Shown one piece after another: positions 25,409 through 32,451 of a DNA stretch of 64,000 nucleotides. Numbering within the stretch: the stretch's first letter is position 1; each line of letters begins with the position of its first letter. The stretch spans positions 3,224,001-3,288,000 of the forward strand of contig NZ_CP043042.1 of assembly GCF_008122265.1 (NCBI RefSeq), read 5' to 3'. The stretch is from Marinobacter fonticola (GTDB lineage Bacteria; Pseudomonadota; Gammaproteobacteria; Pseudomonadales; Oleiphilaceae). Under the pieces are notes generated by a model. That model was not told the DNA's origin. It did no database searches and saw only the letters and a list, made by a program, of their open reading frames with translations. Position numbers and translations under genes: made by a program.

Positions 25409-25942
25409 ATGAAAACGTTCAAACAATCCCGCCTGGCCATCCCTGTAGCCCTGGCGACGGCCCTGGCCATCAGCCCGCTGGCGTGGTCCCACGGCTCCGA
25501 CAGGGACCGCGACCCCGCGCCCCGTCATCACGATACACAAGACCATCGGTCGGACATGAAACACCGCTTCGATCACCTGGCCGAACGCCTGAACCTGACC
25601 GAGAACCAGCGCGGCGAACTACGTGGCATTTTCAAGAAGCGTATGGAGGCGCGCAAAGCCCGTTTCGCTGAGGAGCATGGCGAAGCGCGCCCCAACGTGA
25701 TGACCGGCGATCCGGAGAGTAGCGCGTATAAGAATAACCTGAAAACCGCAGCGGACAACGCCGCCGAAGCCGCCCGTGCTCGTGTCGAGGCCCGTGCCGC
25801 GCACTATCGCGCCATTTACAGTGTACTCAACGAGGACCAGCGCGGAATTTGGGACAAGATACAGGCCGAACGCAAGGAAGACATGAAGGCAAGGCATAAG
25901 CGCCACTCCGGCCCGGGCGCAAAAGGTTCGCGTCACGAATGA
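25409..25942 (+). CDS. CpxP/Spy-family periplasmic protein
   Basis: This 177-residue protein has a signal peptide (cleavage near residue 27, SPLAWS). The mature part is highly charged and helical, with the family LTxxQ motif as LTENQRGELRGIF at 63-75 and a degenerate second copy LNEDQRGIW near 145. CpxP/Spy proteins are periplasmic chaperones; CpxP also inhibits the sensor CpxA. The His-rich N-terminus (HHDTQDHRSDMKH) could bind metal. Divergent from the two-component operon across 204 bp with a CpxR box. The ATG follows aaggag. Confidence 0.87.
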   Translation: MKTFKQSRLAIPVALATALAISPLAWSHGSDRDRDPAPRHHDTQDHRSDMKHRFDHLAERLNLTENQRGELRGIFKKRMEARKARFAEEHGEARPNVMTGDPESSAYKNNLKTAADNAAEAARARVEARAAHYRAIYSVLNEDQRGIWDKIQAERKEDMKARHKRHSGPGAKGSRHE

Positions 25943-26068
25943 AAGCCCATCGTCACGTGATCGGAACCGGCTAATTGGCGTATGGTTGGGGGCCTCTGCA
26001 CACGTCCTGAACATCTTCTGGCGTTCAGAGACTCCCAATCTCCATGAACCAGCGAGCCTGAATCAGCT

Positions 26069-27241
26069 ATGGCCGAATCGTCCCTTGAACAGACCGTCTC
26101 CGCCCTTCGTATCGAGTGCGTCAGCTCCATTGACGACATTCGCGAAGCGGACTGGGACGCGCTCAGTGGCGTCACCAATCCGTTTCTACGCCACGCCTTC
26201 TTCGCGGCACTGGAACGCAGCGGTTGTACGACCCGGAAGACGGGCTGGATACCCGCCCACCTGAAACTCGTGGAAGGAGAAGAACTGGTCGGCGTCATTC
26301 CCGCGTTCCGCAAACTGCATTCGATGGGCGAGTATGTGTTCGACTGGGCCTGGGCCGACGCCTACGCCCGCTACGGCATGGATTATTACCCGAAGCTACT
26401 GATGGCTGTGCCCTTTACCCCATCGCAGGGTGCTCGGTTGCTACTCAAGCCCGAACTGCGCCAGCGTCTCCAGCCGGGAGACCTCCATGCCGTGTTGGAT
26501 CAAACCGCCGAAGCCCTCGGTTGCCACTCCTGGCATCTCTTGTTTCCCAACGCGCGGGATCAGGCATTGCTGGACCTTGACGGCCGGCTACACAGGCTGG
26601 GTTGCCAGTTCCACTGGTTCAACCGGGATTACACCAGTTTCGACGATTTCCTGGCCACCCTCACCTCGCGCAAGCGCAAGTCCATCCGCAAGGAGCGCCG
26701 GCAAGTTAACGAGCAAGGAATCGAATTCCGCCACTTCCCCGGTCAGGCACTGCCAGACCCTGTATTGGACGCCTTCTACGTGTTCTACCAAGCCACCTAC
26801 CTGAAACGGGGTCAGCGGCCTTATCTGAACCTGGAGTTTTTCCACGCGTTGCGACAGAACCAGCCCGAACAGATGCACGTGGTGATGGCTGTCAAGGATG
26901 GGCAGATGATAGCGGGTGCATTGTTTCTGATGGGGGCCGATACACTCTACGGACGCTATTGGGGCTGCCTTGAGGATTACCAGCACCTTCACTTCGAAAC
27001 CTGCTATTACCAGGGGATCGAGCTAGCCATCGACAAAGAGTTTCGCTGCTTCGATGCGGGCGCGCAGGGCGAGCACAAACTGGTTCGCGGCTTCGAGCCA
27101 CAGCTGACCCACTCCTGGCACTGGGTGGCCCATCCGGGCTTTGCCGATGCCATCGAGCAATTCACCCTGGAAGAGGCGGAGGAGATGATCGCTTATCGGG
27201 ATGCAGCGCTGGAGGCTTTGCCGTATCGGCAAGACGAGTGA
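26069..27241 (+). CDS. GNAT-fold peptidogalycan-type acyltransferase (DUF482/BioF2-like)
   Basis: This 390-residue protein matches the DUF482 family of two-domain GNAT proteins. Characteristic runs are NPFLRHAFFAALERSG near residue 35, FDWAWADAYARYGMDYYPKL near 90, SRKRKSIRKERR near 205, and YYQGIELAIDKEFRCFDAGAQGEHKLVRG near 315. The fold resembles aminoacyl-transferases such as FemX, but no substrate has been shown for this family. It stands alone between the cpxP-like gene and ilv. Confidence 0.82.
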   Translation: MAESSLEQTVSALRIECVSSIDDIREADWDALSGVTNPFLRHAFFAALERSGCTTRKTGWIPAHLKLVEGEELVGVIPAFRKLHSMGEYVFDWAWADAYARYGMDYYPKLLMAVPFTPSQGARLLLKPELRQRLQPGDLHAVLDQTAEALGCHSWHLLFPNARDQALLDLDGRLHRLGCQFHWFNRDYTSFDDFLATLTSRKRKSIRKERRQVNEQGIEFRHFPGQALPDPVLDAFYVFYQATYLKRGQRPYLNLEFFHALRQNQPEQMHVVMAVKDGQMIAGALFLMGADTLYGRYWGCLEDYQHLHFETCYYQGIELAIDKEFRCFDAGAQGEHKLVRGFEPQLTHSWHWVAHPGFADAIEQFTLEEAEEMIAYRDAALEALPYRQDE

Positions 27242-27300
27242 TTGCGTGCCCGCAAACGCGTCATTTTAGCCTACAAGACTCGCAATCATCGAAAAAAAGG

Positions 27301-27330
27301 TTGCCCCAAACCAAAAGCCCGGGTTATGTT
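27301..27330 (+). promoter_or_regulatory. Probable ilv promoter
   Basis: TTGCCC (27301-27306) and TATGTT (27325-27330) are 18 bp apart and lie about 38 bp upstream of the leader-peptide ATG, where the attenuation model needs a promoter. The assignment rests on similarity to the sigma70 consensus only. Confidence 0.45.
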
Positions 27331-27367
27331 TTAGTCATTCAAACTGTCGTGCTCAAAGATTGATCCA

Positions 27368-27460
27368 ATGATTCTGAATTCTGTCGTCGTCATCGTAAAG
27401 CTAGTCCTGGTGGTCGTGGTGCCATCCGGGGGCTTTTGCGTGGATGACAGGATGAGCTAA
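27368..27460 (+). CDS. ilvL: ilv operon leader peptide
   Basis: This 30-codon frame starts ATG ATT CTG and ends TAA. Fifteen of 30 residues are branched-chain (10 Val, 3 Leu, 2 Ile), including VVVIV (6-10) and LVVVV (14-18). This is the composition of ilvGMEDA leader peptides, where ribosome stalling at Val/Leu/Ile codons signals amino-acid shortage. It is followed 23 bp later by the attenuator terminator. The bases just after the Val run (27426-27434, ccgggggct) are an exact complement of the terminator's left arm, giving an antiterminator if the ribosome stalls upstream. Confidence 0.9.
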   Translation: MILNSVVVIVKLVLVVVVPSGGFCVDDRMS

Positions 27461-27483
27461 CAACAGCCAGACTGAACACCGAA

Positions 27484-27520
27484 AGCCCCCGGCACCGAAA
27501 GGTCCCGGGGGCTTTTTTTT
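27484..27520 (+). terminator. ilv attenuator
   Basis: A 9-bp stem (agcccccgg 27484-27492, ccgggggct 27505-27513) is followed by a run of eight T. It lies between the leader peptide and ilvG. The left arm can instead pair with 27426-27434 inside the leader ORF, so terminator and antiterminator exclude each other. Confidence 0.92.
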
Positions 27521-27546
27521 GCCGCTCCAAAACAAGGGAAAATACC

Positions 27547-29277
27547 GTGAACGCTGCACAGCATATCCTCGACACCTTGAGACGACACCGTATCGATACG
27601 GTTTTCGGCTACCCCGGCGGCTGCATCATGCCGCTGTATGACGCGCTGGTCGCAGATCAAGCGGTGGGCGGTGTCGAGCATGTCCTGTGCCGTCACGAGC
27701 AAGCCTGCGCCCTGGCTGCGGATGGCTATGCCAGAGCCAGCGGCAAGGTCGGCGTGTGTATCGCAACCTCGGGTCCCGGCGCGACCAACCTGATTACCGG
27801 CGTGGCCAATGCCCACCGCGATTCCATTCCCATGCTGGTGATTACCGGACAGGTCCCCTCCAGCCTGATCGGCACCGACGCTTTCCAGGAGACGGATGTT
27901 CTGGGCATGACCCTGGGTATCGTCAAGCACAGTTATCTTGTCACCGCAGCAGACGAGATTCCCGGCGTTATGGAAGAAGCCCTCAGTCTGGCCACTTCCG
28001 GCCGCCCGGGACCGGTTTGGATCGATATCCCCAAAGACGTCCTGTTAGCGGACGTGAACAGCTTCATCGACAGCGCGGCAGCGACCGATGGCGAGTCGCC
28101 AGCCGATCCGGTCCTGATCACGCACGCCATTGACCTGTTAAGAACCGCAAGACAGCCCCTGCTCTACAGCGGCGGCGGCATCAGCCTGGCCAACGCGGAG
28201 GGGGCCTTTCGTCGCTTTGCCTCGGCCTCTCGGTTACCGAACGTCGTGACGCTAAAAGGCATTGGTAATACTGGCCGGGGACATCCGGATCATTTAGGCA
28301 TGCTCGGAATGCACGGCTCGAAGGCGACCAATATGGCGGTCGACAGCTGCGACCTGCTGCTGGTTATCGGCGCGCGGCTGGACGACCGCGCTACAGGCGC
28401 CGTAAACACCTTTGCCCCCAATGCCCGTTTGATTCATATCGATGCCGACGCTGCCGAACTCGGCAAGCTGTGTCCGGCCGATCTAAGCATCCGCGGCGAC
28501 TTGAACGCCATCTTGCAGGCACTCACCGATCAATTCGAGGAACAGCCCTTAGCCATCGAGCCCTGGCGCAAGCAATGCCGGACATGGCATCGAACCCACG
28601 GTTTCCAAGCGGCTGTCAACGAAGATCCGCACGCGCCGATTTCCGGACCCGAGTTCATACGCCAACTCTCCAGCATCACGCCGAGGGATGCGATCGTTGC
28701 CTGCGATGTGGGCCAGCATCAGATGTGGGTAGCGCAGTACTTCGAGTTCGATCACCCGCGCAACCACCTCAGCAGTAGTGGTTTGGGTACCATGGGTTTC
28801 GGCCTGCCAGCGGCGATTGGCGCCCAGTTCGCCTATCCGGACCGGCCGGTCGTCAACGTCACCGGCGATGGTTCTTTCATGATGAATGCCCAGGAGCTGG
28901 CGACGATCCGACGCCACAAACTGCCGATCAAGCTGATCATCATGGACAACCAGTGCTTGGGCATGGTGCGTCAGCAGCAAGAGCTTTTCTACGGCAATCG
29001 CGAAAGCCAGATCAATCTGGACGACAACCCCGACTTTCTGGCTCTGGCCCGGGCTTTCGATATTCCATCGTTGCAGATCACCCGTTCCGACCAGGTCCGA
29101 CGCGGCATCCAGACCATCCTTGCCTATGACGGCCCGATGCTCCTCCACGTCGCTATCGACCGGACCGAGAACGTCTGGCCCATCGTGAAACCTGGGGCAT
29201 CCAACCGTGACATGCTGGATGCGACCCATGGGCAATCGAACAAAACCCAGCTCTCGCACAAGGAAAACGTGGCATGA
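27547..29277 (+). CDS. ilvG: Acetolactate synthase II large subunit
   Basis: This 576-residue ThDP enzyme makes acetolactate or acetohydroxybutyrate, the first common step of Val/Leu/Ile synthesis. Visible are TVFGYPGGCIMPLYDAL near the start, the catalytic Glu in RHEQACALAADGYARASG, the central FAD-binding domain and the C-terminal ThDP motif GDGSFMMNAQELATIRR...NQCLGMV. The start is GTG at 27547 after aaggg. It overlaps ilvM by 4 bp (ATGA). Attenuation by the leader and terminator directly upstream is strongly indicated. No ilvE, ilvD or ilvA follows, unlike in enterics. Confidence 0.95.
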   Translation: MNAAQHILDTLRRHRIDTVFGYPGGCIMPLYDALVADQAVGGVEHVLCRHEQACALAADGYARASGKVGVCIATSGPGATNLITGVANAHRDSIPMLVITGQVPSSLIGTDAFQETDVLGMTLGIVKHSYLVTAADEIPGVMEEALSLATSGRPGPVWIDIPKDVLLADVNSFIDSAAATDGESPADPVLITHAIDLLRTARQPLLYSGGGISLANAEGAFRRFASASRLPNVVTLKGIGNTGRGHPDHLGMLGMHGSKATNMAVDSCDLLLVIGARLDDRATGAVNTFAPNARLIHIDADAAELGKLCPADLSIRGDLNAILQALTDQFEEQPLAIEPWRKQCRTWHRTHGFQAAVNEDPHAPISGPEFIRQLSSITPRDAIVACDVGQHQMWVAQYFEFDHPRNHLSSSGLGTMGFGLPAAIGAQFAYPDRPVVNVTGDGSFMMNAQELATIRRHKLPIKLIIMDNQCLGMVRQQQELFYGNRESQINLDDNPDFLALARAFDIPSLQITRSDQVRRGIQTILAYDGPMLLHVAIDRTENVWPIVKPGASNRDMLDATHGQSNKTQLSHKENVA

Positions 29278-29549
29278 AGACACCTAGCAAAACCACCCGA
29301 ATGCATACGCTCGCCTGCCGGATGAGCGCGGAGGCCGCCGCCATCGAACGGCTGTGTCAGGTAACCCGGATTCGCGGTTTCCGGATCGAGCAAATGCAGG
29401 TTCAGACGAGTGATGACGGGCTGGAGATTAGCATGACGCTAAGTGGTGAGCGTTCTATCGACATGCTTCGAAGTCAGCTTGAAAAGTTGCACACGGTGAC
29501 GCATCTGCGTCCTGCGGCGGAACAGGGGCCCCTGAAGCAAACCGCCTGA
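29274..29549 (+). CDS. ilvM: Acetolactate synthase II small subunit (ACT domain)
   Basis: This 91-residue regulatory subunit consists of one ACT domain. The pattern HTLACRMSAEAAAIERLCQVTRIRGFRI matches IlvM; the following strand EQMQVQTSDDGLEISMTL and the helix DMLRSQLEKLHTVTHL complete the fold. It partners IlvG, with translational coupling through the ATGA overlap. The stop codon is inside the left arm of the terminator hairpin. Confidence 0.93.
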   Translation: MKTPSKTTRMHTLACRMSAEAAAIERLCQVTRIRGFRIEQMQVQTSDDGLEISMTLSGERSIDMLRSQLEKLHTVTHLRPAAEQGPLKQTA

Positions 29550-29576
29550 TGCGCTGGAACTCTTCGCATCAGGCGG
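29542..29576 (+). terminator. Hairpin at the end of ilvM
   Basis: A perfect 12-bp stem (29542-29553 with 29565-29576) with an 11-nt loop overlaps the ilvM stop codon. No U-run follows, so it may act mainly as an mRNA 3' stabiliser. Confidence 0.6.
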
Positions 29577-29600
29577 CCTTGGAGGGCGTGAGATTGCATG

Positions 29601-29630
29601 CCGTGAGAGGTCACACCGTGAAAGGTCACA
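29601..29630. repeat. 15-bp tandem duplication directly after a stop codon
   Basis: Units ccgtgagaggtcaca (29601-29615) and ccgtgaaaggtcaca (29616-29630) differ at one base. A degenerate third copy may precede them (29586-29600). The array abuts the TAG stop (29633-29631) of the minus-strand membrane-protein gene. Confidence 0.78.
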
Positions 29631-30170
29631 CTATGTGACGTGAAACCTGCCGTCCTTTTCGACAAACGGGTTGTTGAGGCTTGAACTCTCACCCTGGAGC
29701 TTGGCTTCGGGGTGATTTTCGGCCATCAGCTGTTTCATCTTTTCCCGGTGCTTTCTCGGCACGTCGACCATGGCCAAGTATTCCCCACGGTCAATAGCGT
29801 CGTGGAAACGCCGGATACGATAGTTCTCGCCCACGATGCCGCCAAAGCCGCCTAACCAGCCGCCGGCGAGCGTAAAGAAGGCCACCAGCATGATCCAGGC
29901 GAACAGCGGCCACTCGAGACCACTGAACATCTGAAGCCCGACCGTAAGCACGAGGCCGAATACCGCGCCAATCATCAATCCACGCTCCATAAAGCGAACG
30001 ATATCGGTACGGTCCAGAACGCTGGCGCGGTGCAGCCGGTGAGTGTATAGCCCGGCTTCGTCCTTACTGACGACGTGAAATCGCCAGTCGGTGACGCCAT
30101 GCTCGTGCAGATCCGCGGAAATTTCATCCATGCTGTCGATGCTACGCGCGAGGTAGTAGAGCCGTCTCAT
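29631..30170 (-). CDS. Two-helix membrane protein of unknown function
   Basis: This 179-residue protein has a soluble N-terminal domain (1-70: MRRLYYLARSIDSMDEISADL, resembling an ACT-like or ferredoxin-like fold), two hydrophobic helices (about 68-85 and 90-115, with a Gly-rich GGWLGGFGGIVGENY turn) and a charged C-terminal region. Small proteins of this layout are common in proteobacteria but have no assigned role; I do not recognise a named family. The ATG at 30170 has the strong site gggaggg. Confidence 0.72.
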   Translation of the reverse strand: MRRLYYLARSIDSMDEISADLHEHGVTDWRFHVVSKDEAGLYTHRLHRASVLDRTDIVRFMERGLMIGAVFGLVLTVGLQMFSGLEWPLFAWIMLVAFFTLAGGWLGGFGGIVGENYRIRRFHDAIDRGEYLAMVDVPRKHREKMKQLMAENHPEAKLQGESSSLNNPFVEKDGRFHVT

Positions 30171-30340
30171 GATTCATCCCTCCCTGCGGTCGGGGAATAG
30201 TTGAGTACTCTACTTAAGTATACGGACTGTCGGTCCTGGCGTGATTCTTTCCTCAGATGGATTGCCGATAACTAAATCTGTTTTAGGAGATCGTAGAATA
30301 AGCCGGGCCGAATCTGGCTTGGCTTTAAGCTGTAAGAGCT

Positions 30341-31693
30341 TTAAGGGCGCTGGGACGGGGCGCCAAGAGACTCCAGCGTGCGGTTCTGCAGCTTCTGCAG
30401 CCGGTCACTGATGGTGATCGGGTACGGCTCCGCAGGCTCCAACTGACGCAACCTGTCCGGCAACCGGGCGACCGCTTCCCGGGACGTACGCGTCGCCTCG
30501 TCCAACGGTGCTATGGCGCCTTCGACCACCCGGCCGGCCCAAAGGGTCGGTACCAACAACGGTGTGCCTTCCATCGTCTCATCGCGGTGCGCAATGACAT
30601 CGCCCATAATGTTGCCGTTCTCATCCTGCTGACGAAAGACCTGCTTGCGGCCTGGAAAGGACTGTTTACCCGGTGAGTTCTTCATGCGTGGCTTGCCGGC
30701 ATATTCGGTGAGTTTGTAGGCCAACTCCAGCGCCGGAGCGTCGTTGGACGCCCCCACCGCAGTCCCCACGCCGAAGCCGTCCAGGGGGGCGCCGTCATCT
30801 TGCAGGCGGGCTATCTTGTATTCGTCGAGACCGCTGCTAGCCATGATACTGATATGCTTATAGCCCGCCTCGTCGAGCAGTTTCCGGCAGCTAAAGGCCA
30901 GCGCCGACAAATCGCCGGAGTCCAGACGGATACCGCCGATGTCCACATCCGGGTTTTCCGTCATCCACCGAATGATGTCCTTAACGGCCTTTTCGGTGTC
31001 GTAAGTATCCACCAGCAATGTCGTGCCAGGATACAGGCGAGCGTAGGTGCGGAAAGCGGACATTTCGTCGTCGCACGCCTGCACAAAGCTGTGCGCCATG
31101 GTCCCTCTCGGTGGCAAACCATGGTCCAAACCCGCAAGCACGTTGCTGGTGCCACTCAGCCCGGCAATCCGGAATGCGCGCACGCCACGATAAGCCGCAT
31201 CAAGACCGTGCATACGGCGCATGCCGAAATCCACTACGGGCTTGTCGCCAGCCGCGATCACGAGCCTCGACGCCTTGGACGCGAGCAAGGATTCCAAATG
31301 CACATAGTTCATCACCAGGCTTTCCAGCATCTGCGCTTCGGCTATCGGAGCCTCCACTTCCAGAAGCGGCTCCTGCGGGAAAACCGGTGTACCTTCGGGT
31401 AACGCTTGAATGGACCCACTGAAACGGAAACGGCGAAGCCAGTCGAGGAAATCAGGCTCAAACCGGTTCAGCTCACGTAACCGGTCGATGTGTTCTTGGG
31501 AGAAGCGGAACGATTCTATAATTCGAGCGACATGCTGTTGTCCGCAGGCCAGCACAAAATTTCTATGTTTCGGCATTTTGCGGAAGAAAAGACTGAACGT
31601 AGCGGTCTCCTCCATGCCTTCAGACCAGTACGCCTGAGCCATCGTTAATTCGTACAGGTCGATCATCATCGACAGGTCTTTTTCCTCGACCAT
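30341..31693 (-). CDS. pncB: Nicotinate phosphoribosyltransferase
   Basis: This 450-residue enzyme joins nicotinate and PRPP to nicotinate mononucleotide in the NAD salvage pathway. Family features are the N-terminal DLYELTMAQAYW, the active-site stretches FGMRRMHGLDAAYRG and SNVLAGLDHGLPPRGTMAHS, and IRLDSGDLSALAFSCR in the phosphate-binding region. A strong Shine-Dalgarno (aaggaggg) precedes ATG 31693. It follows pncA by 47 bp, so nicotinamide released from NAD can be deamidated and recaptured by one operon. The TAA stop sits in a weak 9-bp tandem repeat (30322-30346). Confidence 0.94.
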   Translation of the reverse strand: MVEEKDLSMMIDLYELTMAQAYWSEGMEETATFSLFFRKMPKHRNFVLACGQQHVARIIESFRFSQEHIDRLRELNRFEPDFLDWLRRFRFSGSIQALPEGTPVFPQEPLLEVEAPIAEAQMLESLVMNYVHLESLLASKASRLVIAAGDKPVVDFGMRRMHGLDAAYRGVRAFRIAGLSGTSNVLAGLDHGLPPRGTMAHSFVQACDDEMSAFRTYARLYPGTTLLVDTYDTEKAVKDIIRWMTENPDVDIGGIRLDSGDLSALAFSCRKLLDEAGYKHISIMASSGLDEYKIARLQDDGAPLDGFGVGTAVGASNDAPALELAYKLTEYAGKPRMKNSPGKQSFPGRKQVFRQQDENGNIMGDVIAHRDETMEGTPLLVPTLWAGRVVEGAIAPLDEATRTSREAVARLPDRLRQLEPAEPYPITISDRLQKLQNRTLESLGAPSQRP

Positions 31694-31740
31694 TCACCCT
31701 CCTTAGAACATTGCGATAATTACCAGAAACATGTGGAGCC

Positions 31741-32295
31741 TTAACCGATAATCCGCGCCCCGGCGGAACTCAATTCATCCAGCACTTTGGGGGCCTTGTC
31801 ATCCTCCACCGCACGGGAGCCTTCTGCCAGGAGATCCACCTTGAATCCGGCGTCCAAAGCATCTTTGACCGTTGCTTGTACACAGACATCGAGCGCCAGG
31901 CCAGCGATTTTGAGGCGTGACACGCCACGGCGCACGAGAAAGCGGTCCAGCTGAGTCCCATCGAATGCGGAGTAGGCATCTTGCTCGAACGCGGTTCCTT
32001 TGCTCACGCGAATGGCATCGGCGGGCAATTCCATTTTTGGATTGAATGACGCCCCATGACTATCCTGGACGCAATGGACCGGCCACGGTCCCCCACGGTG
32101 TTCGAAGCTGCAGTGATCCACGGGGTGCCAGTCGCGCGAAGCAACGATAGGCCAATCGTTCTCGCGGGCCTCGCTAATGGCAGCATTGACCACCGGAAAA
32201 ATCTCCTCGCTGTCTGGAACGGCGAGGCTACCGCCCGTACAGAAATCGTTCTGGATATCCACTAGCAAGAGCGCGGTCTGGGTTTGATCGGCCAT
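31741..32295 (-). CDS. pncA: Nicotinamidase
   Basis: This 184-residue isochorismatase-fold hydrolase converts nicotinamide to nicotinate. Catalytic Asp is in ALLLVDIQNDFCTGG, metal-binding region around SRDWHPVDHCSF, and the nucleophilic Cys in GLALDVCVQATVKDAL (near residue 135). The ATG at 32295 (aaggtg 6-7 bp upstream) is preferred over an in-frame GTG at 32304. It is the first gene of a pncA-pncB operon. Confidence 0.93.
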   Translation of the reverse strand: MADQTQTALLLVDIQNDFCTGGSLAVPDSEEIFPVVNAAISEARENDWPIVASRDWHPVDHCSFEHRGGPWPVHCVQDSHGASFNPKMELPADAIRVSKGTAFEQDAYSAFDGTQLDRFLVRRGVSRLKIAGLALDVCVQATVKDALDAGFKVDLLAEGSRAVEDDKAPKVLDELSSAGARIIG

Positions 32296-32360
32296 CGTGA
32301 ACACCTTACCCGGTAAGGGTTTGATAAGTTCGCTTCTTTAATAGCCTTGGGTCTTGCCTG

Positions 32361-32390
32361 AAAAAATGCAAGTGCCGCCTATTGGCGGCA
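32361..32390 (-). terminator. Terminator of the TonB-dependent receptor gene
   Basis: A 7-bp stem (tgccgcc 32373-32379, ggcggca 32384-32390) with a TATT loop is followed, on the minus strand, by 6 nt and then a run of six U. Confidence 0.65.
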
Positions 32391-32451
32391 GGGGGAAAGG
32401 TAAGGCAGGTGATCGCCAGACAGTCCTTATCCGGCGCCACAAAATGCGTGC

